Shown: positions 19,155-29,524 of the stretch, in pieces
Layout of the letters: every line of letters starts with the position of its first letter
Numbering within the stretch: position 1 is the first letter of the stretch
Assembly: GCA_019118445.1 (NCBI GenBank)
Contig: DWYY01000045.1
Coordinates: forward strand, 46,151 to 110,150
Reading direction: 5' to 3'
Origin: Candidatus Eisenbergiella merdipullorum
GTDB lineage: Bacteria; Bacillota; Clostridia; Lachnospirales; Lachnospiraceae
Length of the DNA: 64,000 bases
Notes under the pieces: generated by a model
Databases searched by the model: none
The model's input: the letters and a program-made list of their open reading frames with translations, nothing else
What the model was told of the DNA's origin: nothing
Translations under genes and position numbers: made by a program

Positions 19155-19183
19155 TTGACATACTCCGGTACAGATAATAAACT
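19155..19183 (+). promoter_or_regulatory. sigma-A type promoter for the LUD gene
   Basis: TTGACA (19155-19160), 17 bp spacer, TAAACT (19178-19183). Confidence 0.55.
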
Positions 19184-19231
19184 GAAATCAAAAGCAACCG
19201 CAGTGTCAGCATGAAGAAAGGGGAACCGGCT

Positions 19232-19867
19232 ATGACGAACAGACAGCTCGCATTTGAAAAAGCCGCCGAAGGCATCATTGAAAATCTGAAGAAAAGGAAT
19301 ATGGAAGGGTATTATTTCCGGGACAGCGCTTCCTGCGTGAAGGCTGTGCTCGACATGATCCCCGAAGGCAGCAGCATCTCCTGGGGAGGGAGCGCTTCCG
19401 TCACGGAAAGCGGCGTCATGGACGCCTTGAAAAGAGGAAATTATAAGCTGATCGACCGCACGATGGCGAAGACGCCGGAAGAAGGGCGCCAGCTCTATGG
19501 CCAGGCGGTGATGGCGGATTATTACCTCATGAGCACGAATGCCATGACCTACGATGGGGAACTCGTAAACATCGACGGGAACGGGAACCGGGTCGCCTGT
19601 CTGATCCACGGTCCCCGGTATGTCTTTCTGATCGTCGGCATGAACAAGCTGGCCTCTACTCTGGAAGGGGCGTTTGAACGGGCAAGGACCATGGCATGTC
19701 CGCCCAACGCGGTACGGCTGGATAAACAGACGCCCTGCGCGAAAACAGGAAGATGCCATGACTGCCTCGCCCCGGACAGTTTCTGCAACCAGATCGTCGT
19801 GACGAGAAGGAGCGGCCATGCCGGAAGGATCAAGGTCTTTCTCGTGGCGGAGGATCTAGGCTTCTGA
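19232..19867 (+). CDS. LUD (lactate utilisation) domain protein
   Basis: 'GYYFRDSASCVKAVLDMIPEGSSISWGGSASVTESGVMDALKRGNYKLIDR...MSTNAMTYDGELVNIDGNGNRVACLIHGP'. Confidence 0.9.
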   Translation: MTNRQLAFEKAAEGIIENLKKRNMEGYYFRDSASCVKAVLDMIPEGSSISWGGSASVTESGVMDALKRGNYKLIDRTMAKTPEEGRQLYGQAVMADYYLMSTNAMTYDGELVNIDGNGNRVACLIHGPRYVFLIVGMNKLASTLEGAFERARTMACPPNAVRLDKQTPCAKTGRCHDCLAPDSFCNQIVVTRRSGHAGRIKVFLVAEDLGF

Positions 19868-19871
19868 ATTT

Positions 19872-21191
19872 TTAAAGCTGGATCAGGACGAAAATATTGT
19901 AGATCGCACGGATTGCCGTTTCAAAGTCCTCGTTGCGCACGCCGATGATGATGTTCAGCTCGGAGGAACCCTGGTCGATCATCTTGACGTTGACGTTGGC
20001 ATGGGCGAGGGCCGAGAAAATGCGTCCGGCCGTTCCGCGTGTGGACTTCATGCCGCGTCCCACGACTGCGATCAGTGCCAGGTCGGATTCAATGTCGATG
20101 GTGTCCGGCTTGGCGAGGCGGTGGATGGCGGAAACCACTTTCTGTTCCTTATCCATGAATTCATCCTGATGGACAAATACGGTCATGGTGTCGATCCCGG
20201 AAGGCACGTGCTCAAAGGAGATGCCGCTGTCCTCAAACGCCTGAAGGACCTTGCGGCCGAATCCGACTTCGGAATTCATCATGTCTTTTTCAATATTGAC
20301 GGAGCAGAAGCCTTTTTTCCCGGCGATGCCGGTGATCACAAAACGGGATTTCTGGCAGGTGCTTTCCACGATCCAGGTTCCGTTGTCATCCGGCGAATTG
20401 GTGTTGCGGATATTGATCGGGATCCCTTCCTTCCTCACCGGGAAAATGGCATCCTCATGCAGGACAGTCGCGCCCATATAAGAAAGCTCCCGCAGCTCTT
20501 TATAAGTGATGGTATCGATCGCGACAGGATTGGGAATGATGCGGGGATCGGCTATCAGGAAGCCTGATACGTCGGTCCAGTTCTCATACACCTCCGCATG
20601 CACCGCTTTTGCGACGATGGAACCGGTGATATCGGAACCGCCCCGGGAAAAGGTTTTGATGCTGCCGTCCGGCATGGAGCCGTAGAAGCCCGGGATAACG
20701 GCTGCGTCCATGCTTTCCAGGCGCGCAGACATCACCTTATCCGTTTTATCCGCATCGAAGTTTCCTTTTTCATCAAAAAAAATGATATCGGCCGCGTCGA
20801 TGAAGGGGAACTGCAGGTATTCCGCCATGATGATCCCGTTCAGATATTCTCCTCTGGAAGCGGCATAATCCTTTCCCGCTCCCTTTTTCAGATTTTCCTC
20901 GATCGTCTGAAATTCCTCATCCAGGGACAGATCCAGGGACAGCCCCCGGATGATCTCGTCGTATCTGCTGCGGATGGCAGAAAGCTTGGCGCCAAAATCC
21001 TCTCCTTCCCCGGCGAGCGCCTGGCAGGCGTACAGCATGTCGGTCACCTTTTCGTCGTTCCGGTTTCTTTTGCCCGGCGCGGACGGTACCACAAAGCGCC
21101 TTTCCGGGTCCGCTTTGATGATGCTGCCCACCTTTCTGAACTGTTCCGCGCTCGCCAGGGAGCTTCCGCCGAATTTCACCACTTTTTTCAT
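19872..21191 (-). CDS. aspartate kinase
   Basis: 'MKKVVKFGGSSLASAEQFRKV', 'FSRGGSDITGSIVAKAVHAEVYENWTDVSGF', C-terminal ACT. Confidence 0.95.
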   Translation of the reverse strand: MKKVVKFGGSSLASAEQFRKVGSIIKADPERRFVVPSAPGKRNRNDEKVTDMLYACQALAGEGEDFGAKLSAIRSRYDEIIRGLSLDLSLDEEFQTIEENLKKGAGKDYAASRGEYLNGIIMAEYLQFPFIDAADIIFFDEKGNFDADKTDKVMSARLESMDAAVIPGFYGSMPDGSIKTFSRGGSDITGSIVAKAVHAEVYENWTDVSGFLIADPRIIPNPVAIDTITYKELRELSYMGATVLHEDAIFPVRKEGIPINIRNTNSPDDNGTWIVESTCQKSRFVITGIAGKKGFCSVNIEKDMMNSEVGFGRKVLQAFEDSGISFEHVPSGIDTMTVFVHQDEFMDKEQKVVSAIHRLAKPDTIDIESDLALIAVVGRGMKSTRGTAGRIFSALAHANVNVKMIDQGSSELNIIIGVRNEDFETAIRAIYNIFVLIQL

Positions 21192-21247
21192 AATGACAAT
21201 CTCCTCCTGCCGCTTCCTGTGCGCGGCTTTCTTTGGTTTTTCACATA

Positions 21248-22474
21248 TCAGAGCATGCGGCCAGGCTTTTTGAGGCCAAGGAAATGATCCATCAGCCGGT
21301 ACCCTTGCGGAATGAAATTCCCGCTCAGAATGGCTTCCGCTTCATTATAGCTCCAGTCGTTTTTCTGCGGGGTGGTGCTGTCGTAGATCAGATAGGGCAC
21401 GCTCTCCGCCGTGTGGGTGCGAAGCCTGATCGGCGTAGGGTGATCGGGAAGCACCATCAGCCTGTATTCCAGACCGCTGGCGTCAAGCCCTTTTGTAAGG
21501 GGACCGACCACTCTTTTGTCCAGATATTCGATGGCTTTCAGCTTCTTTTCCACGCTGCCCTGATGTCCCATCTCATCCGGTGCTTCGATATGGATATAGG
21601 CAAGATCATAACCGCCCCTGACGAGCGCGTCAAGCGCCGCCTGTGTTTTTCCTTCGTAATTGGTATCAAGGCCGCCGTTCGCGCCTTCCACCTCGGCCAC
21701 ATCCATCCCCGCTCCCACGGCGATCCCCTTTAACAGATCGACGGCGGAGATCATGATGCCCTTCTTTCCGGTCTTTTCATAAAAGGAAGGAAGGGACGGA
21801 CGGGTCCCTGCTCCCCAGAACCAGCAGCAGTTTGCCGCATTCAGGCCCTCTTTCCTGCGCTGCACGTTGATAGGATGGTCTTTCAGGATCTCATAGCTTC
21901 TGACCATCATCTCATAAAGATTTCTGTCGGAGGGGAGGTAAGGGCCGATCTCCCTTCCCAGCACGTCATGGGGCGCAGTCAGCTCTTCCACCTCACCGCC
22001 TTCCCAGATCAGGCAGTGGCGGTAGCTGGTCCCCACATAGAAATGATACGGCGGGCGCTCCAGCTCTTTCCTCACGGCGTTAAGGAGTACGGCGCAGTCC
22101 TGCGTCCCGATCTCTCCAGAGCTGTGATCCAGTATCCTCCTTTTGGCGAAGGGGATCCCTTCTTCCTCCGAAAGGGTGACGATATTGCACCGCAGGGCGA
22201 TATCCGTATCCTTCATGGGAACGCCGATACTCAGAGCTTCCAGCGGGGAACGGCCTGAATAATACTTTTTCGGATCATAGCCCATCACGGCCAGGTTTGC
22301 CGTATCAGACCCGGGCTTCATCCCTTCCGGGATGGTGCTGACCATGCCGATCTCCGATTTTGGGCTGAGCGCATCCAAGGCAGGCGTATCCGCATATGCC
22401 AGCGGCGTCCGACCGTTCAGCCTGGCGATCGGCTCATCCGCCATCCCGTCCCCAAGCACTACCACATATTTCAT
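21248..22474 (-). CDS. cofactor-independent phosphoglycerate mutase family (possible homoserine kinase analogue)
   Basis: 'MKYVVVLGDGMADEPIARLNGRTPLAYADTPALDALSPKSEIGMVSTIPEGMKPGSDTANLAVMGYDPKKYYSGRSPLEA'; lies between hom and aspartate kinase. Confidence 0.9.
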   Translation of the reverse strand: MKYVVVLGDGMADEPIARLNGRTPLAYADTPALDALSPKSEIGMVSTIPEGMKPGSDTANLAVMGYDPKKYYSGRSPLEALSIGVPMKDTDIALRCNIVTLSEEEGIPFAKRRILDHSSGEIGTQDCAVLLNAVRKELERPPYHFYVGTSYRHCLIWEGGEVEELTAPHDVLGREIGPYLPSDRNLYEMMVRSYEILKDHPINVQRRKEGLNAANCCWFWGAGTRPSLPSFYEKTGKKGIMISAVDLLKGIAVGAGMDVAEVEGANGGLDTNYEGKTQAALDALVRGGYDLAYIHIEAPDEMGHQGSVEKKLKAIEYLDKRVVGPLTKGLDASGLEYRLMVLPDHPTPIRLRTHTAESVPYLIYDSTTPQKNDWSYNEAEAILSGNFIPQGYRLMDHFLGLKKPGRML

Positions 22475-22522
22475 AATTCCTCCTCATCCACCCAGATGGC
22501 GCCGCCGCGGGGCGGCTCCGTC

Positions 22523-23731
22523 TCACATCTCCTCCATCCGTATCCGGCTGATGAAGCCATCCAGAGACGCGGACTTTTCGGCAAATTCTTTTTCCGTGAT
22601 CACAGGGGTCACGAAACCGAACTCTCCTTCCACTCCCGCATCGACCGCTTCCACTTCTCCGAACAGCTCCTTCGCGGCAGGCTCGCTGCCCTTACGGGCG
22701 CGGACAAAAAATCTCCTGGAAGCGCCGTCGATGCTGCACAGGGGAAGCTTTTCCTCATCCCACAAGCAGACGATGTGCTTCCTGCCGTGCTTCGCGCAGT
22801 CGATCACATCGGAAACGACGGCGCTGGCGGTGGGAAGCTTCCCCGCCCCGCGGCCATAGTACATAGAATTGCCCAAGGTATTGCCGCGGATGAAGATGGC
22901 ATTGAACACGTCGTTCACGCTGTGGAGAGGATTTTTCTCCCCGAGCATAAAAGGGGCCACCATGGCATAGTATTTTCCATCCACCTCTCTGACGCTGGCA
23001 AGGAGCTTGATGAACTGGTTCATTTTCTGCGCGTAAAGGAAGTCCTCATGAGTGATCTTCGTGATGCCTTCCGTATAGATTTCTTCATAGCGGACAGTCT
23101 TTCCCGTCATGAGGGACGCGAGGATGGCGATCTTGCGGCAGGCGTCGTAGCCCTCCACGTCCGCCTCAGGATTGCGTTCCGCATAGCCCTTTTCCTGGGC
23201 CTCCTTCAGGCTGGTCTCAAAATCGCTTCCCTCCTCCGCCATGCGGGTGAGGATGTAATTGGTGGTGCCGTTCAAGATCCCGTTTATCATCTCGATCCGT
23301 TCCGCAGTCAGCGCCGCGGTCAGGGGCCGGATGATGGGGATGCCGCCGCCCACGCTGGCTTCAAACAGATAGTTGCAGGAATTTTCCTTTGCCGTGCGGA
23401 TCAGCTCCGCCCCATGGTTCGCGACCAGCTCCTTATTGGAGGTGCAGACGCTCTTTCCCGCCTTCAGGGCCTGCATGGAATAGGTGAAAGCGGGTTCATT
23501 TCCTCCCATGGTCTCACAGATGACCGAAACCTCCGGATCCTGCAGGATGACGTTCACATCATGCACCACCCTGTCTTCGTAAGGATCACCCGGGAAATCC
23601 CTGAGATCCAGGATATATTTCACCCGTATCTTTTCCCCAGCGCGCTTATCTATCACATCTTTATTCTTTTCAATCACTTCTACGACACCGCTTCCTACCG
23701 TGCCGTATCCTAAAACTGCTATGCTGATCAT
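22523..23731 (-). CDS. hom: homoserine dehydrogenase
   Basis: 'ISIAVLGYGTVGSGVVEVIEKN', 'GILNGTTNYILTRMAEEGSDFETSLKEAQEKGYAERNPEADVEGYDACRKIAILAS'. Confidence 0.95.
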   Translation of the reverse strand: MISIAVLGYGTVGSGVVEVIEKNKDVIDKRAGEKIRVKYILDLRDFPGDPYEDRVVHDVNVILQDPEVSVICETMGGNEPAFTYSMQALKAGKSVCTSNKELVANHGAELIRTAKENSCNYLFEASVGGGIPIIRPLTAALTAERIEMINGILNGTTNYILTRMAEEGSDFETSLKEAQEKGYAERNPEADVEGYDACRKIAILASLMTGKTVRYEEIYTEGITKITHEDFLYAQKMNQFIKLLASVREVDGKYYAMVAPFMLGEKNPLHSVNDVFNAIFIRGNTLGNSMYYGRGAGKLPTASAVVSDVIDCAKHGRKHIVCLWDEEKLPLCSIDGASRRFFVRARKGSEPAAKELFGEVEAVDAGVEGEFGFVTPVITEKEFAEKSASLDGFISRIRMEEM

Positions 23732-23740
23732 GCTTTCCTC

Positions 23741-24190
23741 CTATTCTCTGGCAAGGATCTTTACGTTGCGGACGCCCTTCTTTTCCTCCATCGTATCCAG
23801 CATCCTCGATACATCCAGGGTATTGTCCAGCACTTGGACGCTGACGCTCAAAGATGCGACGCCGTTGATCGGGATACTCTGATGGATCGTAAGGATATTG
23901 GCCCCGAAATCCGCAATGACCTTCAACACGTCGGAAAGCAGGCCCGGCTCATCCTCGATGGACATGGAAAGGGTGATCGTCGTCCCCTTGGCGTTGTCAT
24001 GGAAGGGAAAAATATCGTCCTTGTACTTGTAAAAGGAGCTCCGGCTGATATCCACCTTTTCCACCGCGTCCTGTATGGTCGCCGCCTTTCCGGAATCCAG
24101 AAGCTTCTTCGCTTCTACCACCTTTAAAAGCACTTCCGGAACAGCTTTCTGTTTTACCACATAATACTCGCTTTTCTTCTGCATTTCCAT
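23741..24190 (-). CDS. ACT domain-containing protein (PheB/UPF0735 type)
   Basis: 149 aa; 'KDIFPFHDNAKGTTITLSMSIEDEPGLLSDVLKVIADFGANILTIHQSIPINGVASLSVSV'. Confidence 0.88.
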   Translation of the reverse strand: MEMQKKSEYYVVKQKAVPEVLLKVVEAKKLLDSGKAATIQDAVEKVDISRSSFYKYKDDIFPFHDNAKGTTITLSMSIEDEPGLLSDVLKVIADFGANILTIHQSIPINGVASLSVSVQVLDNTLDVSRMLDTMEEKKGVRNVKILARE

Positions 24191-24299
24191 TCATCCCGCG
24201 TTCGTGTCTCTACTGTGCGCACATTTGTGTGCCAACGAGGGATATTGTAGCATAGGGTCCTGAGGAAAGCAACCCAATAATTGGCGGATCATTGTATTT

Positions 24300-25145
24300 T
24301 TACAGATACAATGCATACAGAAGCTGACGCAGGAAGTACAGGATAAGCAGATGCAGCGGATAGAAGAGATAGAAAAAATAGCGGTGTCCCTTCCGCCTTC
24401 TTTTCCCGTTATAAAACAGGATCAGGAGAAAAGAAAGGAAAACGGTCATGTGGGACAGCACCGTCTCAAGGGAGGAAGAAACGCTGCGCCCGCCGGTCAG
24501 AAGCTCCAGAAATTCCGTGAGCAGAAACAGGCAGGGCGCATCGATCGCCAGAAGCAGCCGGTCACGCATCAGGAACCGGATCACGGCGATAAGCAGAACG
24601 CCCCTCCAGGAATAGTCCGTCTTCAGAAGCCAGGCGGCGGCCATTCCGGCCGCCGCGACGACAAGTATGCCCGCCGTTTCAGTTATGGCGCGAAGCGCCC
24701 CTCTCCGCCTTTCAAAAATCGCTCGGGCCCGGTCCGTCCCCCAGATCGTCAGAAGTCCGATGAGAAGGGTCCAGAACACATTCTGGCTGTCCGGGTTCAG
24801 GCTGCCGGAAAAGACCAGGTCAAAGGGGATTTCCGACAGAAGGGCAAAAAGCAAAAGACGGAGCGCATATTTTGCTCTGCTTCTCGTATGCAGATAACCT
24901 TCCACGAGAAGAAAGCAGAAAAGCGGAAAGGAGATCCGTCCGATGATGCGCAGGATGCTGTCCACATGATAGATTTTCCCATAGAGCGCCGCATCCGTCA
25001 CGCGCCCGTCGATCAGGATCCTTTCCAGGATCCCTGCACCGATATGGTCGATCAGCATGGTAACAAGGGCGACGGTTTTCAGGAAATCGGCGGAGATCCC
25101 GCCTTCCCGCGTCAGAGATAATGGATGATTCTGTTTCTGCTTCAT
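24300..25145 (-). CDS. TraX family membrane protein
   Basis: 'LKTVALVTMLIDHIGAGIL...LRIIGRISFPLFCFLLVEGYLHTRSRAKYALRLLLFALLSEIPFDL'. Confidence 0.88.
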   Translation of the reverse strand: MKQKQNHPLSLTREGGISADFLKTVALVTMLIDHIGAGILERILIDGRVTDAALYGKIYHVDSILRIIGRISFPLFCFLLVEGYLHTRSRAKYALRLLLFALLSEIPFDLVFSGSLNPDSQNVFWTLLIGLLTIWGTDRARAIFERRRGALRAITETAGILVVAAAGMAAAWLLKTDYSWRGVLLIAVIRFLMRDRLLLAIDAPCLFLLTEFLELLTGGRSVSSSLETVLSHMTVFLSFLLILFYNGKRRRKGHRYFFYLFYPLHLLILYFLRQLLYALYL

Positions 25146-25169
25146 TGTGTTTTCCTGTCTTTGTAAAGA

Positions 25170-26414
25170 TCAGACGGCTTCCAGCGGATATTTATCCGTC
25201 AGCTCCTTCACGATGGCGCGGGCGTCGGGGACCTTTTCCTCGCCGTCTTTGATCACCATGGCGATGGCTTCCGCGATCCTGTCCATATCCTGCGTGTTCA
25301 TCCCTCTGGTGGTAACGGCCGGCGTCCCGAGGCGGATGCCGCTGGTCACAAACGGAGATTTGGGATCGTTGGGGATGGTGTTCTTGTTGCAGGTGATGTT
25401 GGCCGCGTCAAGGAGCTTCTCCACCGCCTTTCCGGTCTGTCCCACATTGGTCAGATCGACCAGCATAAGATGATTGTCGGTTCCTCCTGATACGATGCGG
25501 ATGCCCCGATCCATCAGGCCATGGCAGAGAGCCTGGGCATTGTCGATCACATGCTGCTGGTAAACGCGGAAATCATCACTCAGTGCTTCCTTGAAGCAGA
25601 CCGCTTTGGCCGCGATCACATGCATGAGCGGGCCCCCCTGGATGCCGGGGAAGATCGCCTTGTTGAAATTCCACTTTTCCGCTGCCTCTTTGTTGCAGAG
25701 GATCATTCCACCTCTCGGTCCGCGCAGGGTCTTGTGGGTGGTGGTGGTCACCACGTCCGCATAAGGGATCGGGCTGGGATGAAGCCCGGCAGCCACCAGG
25801 CCGGCGATGTGGGCCATATCCACCATCAGGCAGGCGCCCACTTCGTCCGCGATCTCCCGGAAGGGCTTAAAATCAATGGTCCTCGCATAGGCGGAAGCGC
25901 CCGCGATGATCATTTTCGGGCGGCACTGCCTTGCGATCTCCTTCATCTTATCATAGTCCAGAAATCCCTCGTCGTTCACGCCGTAGGGAATCACCTTGAA
26001 ATATTTTCCGGACATATTCACCGGGCTTCCGTGGGTCAAATGGCCGCCATGGTCCAGATTCATTCCCATAATGGTGTCTCCTGGATCGAGCACAGCAAAC
26101 TGTACCGCCATGTTAGCCTGCGCGCCGGAATGGGGCTGGACATTGACATAATCGCAGCCAAACAGCTTCTTCGCCCGCTCAATGGCAAGATTCTCCACCT
26201 CATCCACATGATCACAGCCGCCGTAGTACCGCTTTCCCGGATATCCTTCCGCATACTTGTTGGTGAGCACGCTTCCCATCGCCGCCATGACGGCCTTGCT
26301 CACCCAGTTTTCGGAAGCGATCAGCTCGATGTGGCTGTTCTGCCTCTCCTGTTCATCCACGATCGCCTGCGCGATCTCCGGGTCCACCTTCCTCACTTCA
26401 TCCAGAGAATACAT
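25170..26414 (-). CDS. glyA: serine hydroxymethyltransferase
   Basis: '[47 protein letters not shown]', '[18 protein letters not shown]'. Confidence 0.97.
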   Translation of the reverse strand: MYSLDEVRKVDPEIAQAIVDEQERQNSHIELIASENWVSKAVMAAMGSVLTNKYAEGYPGKRYYGGCDHVDEVENLAIERAKKLFGCDYVNVQPHSGAQANMAVQFAVLDPGDTIMGMNLDHGGHLTHGSPVNMSGKYFKVIPYGVNDEGFLDYDKMKEIARQCRPKMIIAGASAYARTIDFKPFREIADEVGACLMVDMAHIAGLVAAGLHPSPIPYADVVTTTTHKTLRGPRGGMILCNKEAAEKWNFNKAIFPGIQGGPLMHVIAAKAVCFKEALSDDFRVYQQHVIDNAQALCHGLMDRGIRIVSGGTDNHLMLVDLTNVGQTGKAVEKLLDAANITCNKNTIPNDPKSPFVTSGIRLGTPAVTTRGMNTQDMDRIAEAIAMVIKDGEEKVPDARAIVKELTDKYPLEAV

Positions 26415-26653
26415 CCTTACCTCCTAATCCGCCGCCGCAGGCGGCATTCATTTTTTCTAAAGTTCGACGCGTTACCGTGTGAAACTGCGCAGGATGATTA
26501 TAGCACAGTTTCCCCGGATTGAAAACAGGAATAAATCCGAAAGGGTTTCTTATACGATTCTTATACTTTTCTTAAAACTTGTTTTTCCTCTTTACCACGC
26601 TTTTCTGTTTTGCTAAAATACTGGCTTGAAGAGGCTTAACAGGGGGAATTTCC

Positions 26654-27637
26654 ATGTACCATTTTTTGGTGAATCCTTCTTCCTGCTCCGGGCGGGGCGG
26701 AAGATACTGGGAACGTGTAAAAAAAGAACTGGACGAAAGAAGCGTCCCCTATCAGGCGCATTTTTCCGAAAAAGCGGGAGACATGGCTCGGATGGCGTCC
26801 GAACTGACCCAAACAGGCGCAGGTGACAGGGATGAGGTGCATCTGGTCGTCCTCGGCGGGGACGGGACCGTAAACGAGACGCTCCAGGGCATCCGTGATT
26901 TTGACCGGACGCGCTTCAGCTATATTCCCACCGGTTCCAGCAACGATCTGGCACGGGATGTGGGGATCAGCCGCGATCCTGTCAAGGCGCTCTGCCAGCT
27001 TCTGGACGATGAAAAAGAGCGCCCGATGGATGTGGGCGTCCTGCATTATCACACGGCTTACGCGCCGCAGGGAAAAGGGCTGGAAAAGGTCAGCCGGCCG
27101 GACCGGCTTTTTGTAGTGAGCTGCGGGATAGGCTTCGACGCGGGCGTATGTCAGCAGGCCATGTCCTCCCGTTTTAAGGATGTCCTCAACAGGCTCGGCC
27201 TGGGCAAGCTCACTTACCTGGGGATCGCACTGAAAATGCTCATCACCTCCGGACGGGCGCAGGCAGTCCTTACGGCGGAAAACGATGCCGGAGAGAGGAC
27301 AGGTCCCGTTTCCATCCGGAAACTGATGTTTGCCGCCTGTATGTCGCACTGCTATGAGGGCGGCGGATTCCGTTTCTGCCCTGGTGCGGACGCCGCTGAC
27401 GGTATCCTGGACGTCTGTGCGGTGGGAAATGTCCCCAAATGGAAGGTGATCCTCGTGCTTCCCACCGCCTTCTGGGGCGGGCATTACCGCTACCGCGGGG
27501 TAGAGCATTATGAAGGAAGCCGTATCCGCATCCGCGCCTCACGGCCCTTGTGGGTACATACGGACGGAGAAGTGACCGCGCTTTCGGATGATATCACTGT
27601 AAGCTGCCTCCGCAGGCGGCTGAGGTTTTATTACTAA
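26654..27637 (+). CDS. diacylglycerol/lipid kinase family protein (YegS/DgkB-like)
   Basis: 'FLVNPSSCSGRGGRYWERVKKEL', 'LVVLGGDGTVNETLQGI', 'FSYIPTGSSNDLARDVGI'. Confidence 0.92.
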   Translation: MYHFLVNPSSCSGRGGRYWERVKKELDERSVPYQAHFSEKAGDMARMASELTQTGAGDRDEVHLVVLGGDGTVNETLQGIRDFDRTRFSYIPTGSSNDLARDVGISRDPVKALCQLLDDEKERPMDVGVLHYHTAYAPQGKGLEKVSRPDRLFVVSCGIGFDAGVCQQAMSSRFKDVLNRLGLGKLTYLGIALKMLITSGRAQAVLTAENDAGERTGPVSIRKLMFAACMSHCYEGGGFRFCPGADAADGILDVCAVGNVPKWKVILVLPTAFWGGHYRYRGVEHYEGSRIRIRASRPLWVHTDGEVTALSDDITVSCLRRRLRFYY

Positions 27638-27670
27638 GCTGTAATTTAATGGGAAAGAGGTATCTGCATC

Positions 27671-28399
27671 ATGAAGAAGGGGATCCTGCTTCAAAGAGGA
27701 AAATATGAACGGCGTACCAGCCGGCAGGGCGCTGTATATCGTCCGTCCGCCGGTTACCGGGAGCTCATTCCGTTTGCCCTGTATTTCATCCTCTATCTGC
27801 TCTGGTTTGGATGGCTGGAGGAAAGGCATGTGCGGAAATACCAGGTGATACATGTTTTCCTGGATGACTATATCCCTTTTTGTGAATGGTTCATCATCCC
27901 CTATCTGCTCTGGTTTTTGTATGTGCCTGCCGCCGTTCTGTACGCCGCATTCCGCAGCAGGGACGAGTATATCAGATCCGCGATGTTTCTCTGCACGGGG
28001 ATGACGGTGTTTCTTCTGGTATCCACCTTCTTTCCGAACATCCAGCATCTGCGGCCCGCGGTGATGCCGCGCGACAATGCGCTCACCCGCCTCGTGTCCC
28101 TTCTCGAGAGGATGGACACGCCCACAAACCTGTGGCCGAGCATCCATGTATACAATTCCATCGGTTCGCATATCGCCATCAGCCGCTGCCTGAGAGAAAA
28201 CAAGCGGACAGTCCGCGCCTGTTCCTTTGTCCTGTGCGTATCCATCATACTTTCGACCATGTTCTTAAAACAGCACTCCGTGTTTGACGTGGTCACCGCT
28301 TTTGTCCTCGCGGGGGCCATGTATGGCATACTCTATCGTCATGATCTGCCAGCCGTCATCAGACAGCGTGAAAAAAAGTCTTACGTGAGAAATTCATGA
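27671..28399 (+). CDS. PAP2-family membrane phosphatase-like protein
   Basis: 242 aa multi-TM; 'NLWPSIHVYNSIGSHIAISRCLRENK...FLKQHSVFDVVTAFVLAGAMYGILY' (PSxH...KQHxxxD). Confidence 0.8.
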   Translation: MKKGILLQRGKYERRTSRQGAVYRPSAGYRELIPFALYFILYLLWFGWLEERHVRKYQVIHVFLDDYIPFCEWFIIPYLLWFLYVPAAVLYAAFRSRDEYIRSAMFLCTGMTVFLLVSTFFPNIQHLRPAVMPRDNALTRLVSLLERMDTPTNLWPSIHVYNSIGSHIAISRCLRENKRTVRACSFVLCVSIILSTMFLKQHSVFDVVTAFVLAGAMYGILYRHDLPAVIRQREKKSYVRNS

Positions 28400-28411
28400 C
28401 CTTTCAAAGAA

Positions 28412-28463
28412 AAACGCCGGAAACTGACGCTGATCGAAATTCATCCCGTCGGTTCCGGCGTTT
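28412..28463. terminator. bidirectional terminator-like hairpin
   Basis: AAACGCCGGAA...TTCCGGCGTTT between convergent genes. Confidence 0.7.
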
Positions 28464-28468
28464 ATCGT

Positions 28469-29494
28469 TCAATTAAATTTGAAGAACCTCTGGCAGAGCT
28501 TATACCCCTCCACCGTCACTTTTCTACCGCTCTTGCCGGGCAGATTGGCACAGCTTCCCAGAAGGCCGTAACGCAGCTTAAAGAAGATCATCGCGTCCTT
28601 CTGTTTGATATATTTCCACAGCTCGTTTTTCTTCTCCAGATTTTCTTCTGTGCCGGAGCAGATGAGCATGATGGAGGACACTGTGGTGATGATATCCAGA
28701 TAATTGATCATATAGCTGCGCAGCTTTTTCTGGGAAGAAAGGAACTGCTTCTTGGACACCAGATAATCCACCATGAGCCTGTTCACGGTAAGCTGCTGGT
28801 CGATCCTGCCGATCATCACCTTTTCATTCACCGACTGGTCCGATCTGCCGATATAATATCTGTAAAAATTCACATCCAGATAGTACATATTCTTCACGTA
28901 GGGAAGAGGCTCGTAAACGAACAGATTGTCCACATAGAAGGTGTGTTCCGGCAGCTTCAGCCCGCAGTCGCGCAGGAGCTTTGTCCGGAAGATCACGGAA
29001 TGCATGAGGATATACTGGCCCTTGTGGAACCTGTGCACATCCTTCCAGGTGAAAACCTCATTTTCCGGGAGCACATGCCGGTAACGGATCACCTTCTTGC
29101 GCTTTTCCCCTTCCTTTTCATAGACATAATTAGCGATCAGCATGTCCAGGACTTCATCCCCGCCTGCAAACATCCGCAGCGTATCCAGGACCGTCTGATA
29201 TGCCGTATCCAGCACCCAGTCGTCGCTGTCCACCACCTTGAAGAAGAGACCGGAAGCGTTTTCAATCCCGGCATTCACGCCGGAACCGTGTCCGCCGTTT
29301 TCCTTGTGGATCGCTTTTACGATATCGGGATACTTTTCCACATACTCGTCCGCGATGCGGGCGGTCCCGTCCGTGGAGCCGTCATCCACGATGATGATCT
29401 CCACATCTTCCCCGCCGGGAAGCAGGGAATCGATGCATTTTCTCATGTATTTCTCAGAATTGTAGCAGGGTACCGTAATTGACAAAAGTTTCAT
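28469..29494 (-). CDS. glycosyltransferase family 2
   Basis: 'LLSITVPCYNSEKYMRKCIDSLLPGGEDVEIIIVDDGSTDGTARIADEYVEKYPDIVKAIHKENGGHGSGVNAG'. Confidence 0.93.
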   Translation of the reverse strand: MKLLSITVPCYNSEKYMRKCIDSLLPGGEDVEIIIVDDGSTDGTARIADEYVEKYPDIVKAIHKENGGHGSGVNAGIENASGLFFKVVDSDDWVLDTAYQTVLDTLRMFAGGDEVLDMLIANYVYEKEGEKRKKVIRYRHVLPENEVFTWKDVHRFHKGQYILMHSVIFRTKLLRDCGLKLPEHTFYVDNLFVYEPLPYVKNMYYLDVNFYRYYIGRSDQSVNEKVMIGRIDQQLTVNRLMVDYLVSKKQFLSSQKKLRSYMINYLDIITTVSSIMLICSGTEENLEKKNELWKYIKQKDAMIFFKLRYGLLGSCANLPGKSGRKVTVEGYKLCQRFFKFN

Positions 29495-29524
29495 TGGTAA
29501 GAATCTCCTGTTGCATTTTTTGAT

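Noticed and set aside
18937-19158. 73-aa + strand ORF over the ncRNA promoter region
   Set aside because: Low-complexity F/L/Y-rich AT-rich translation, overlaps a consensus promoter, no convincing RBS.
24191-24299. Threonine-operon leader attenuator or riboswitch
   Set aside because: A promoter-like TTGCTT-N17-TACAAT and a small GCACA/TGTGC hairpin are present, but the region is too short and lacks T-box or lysine-riboswitch signatures.
26446-26653. Possible riboswitch or T-box upstream of glyA
   Set aside because: No T-box (GGTGGNACCGCG-like) or glycine/SAM riboswitch core seen; only the GC hairpin and AT-rich sequence.
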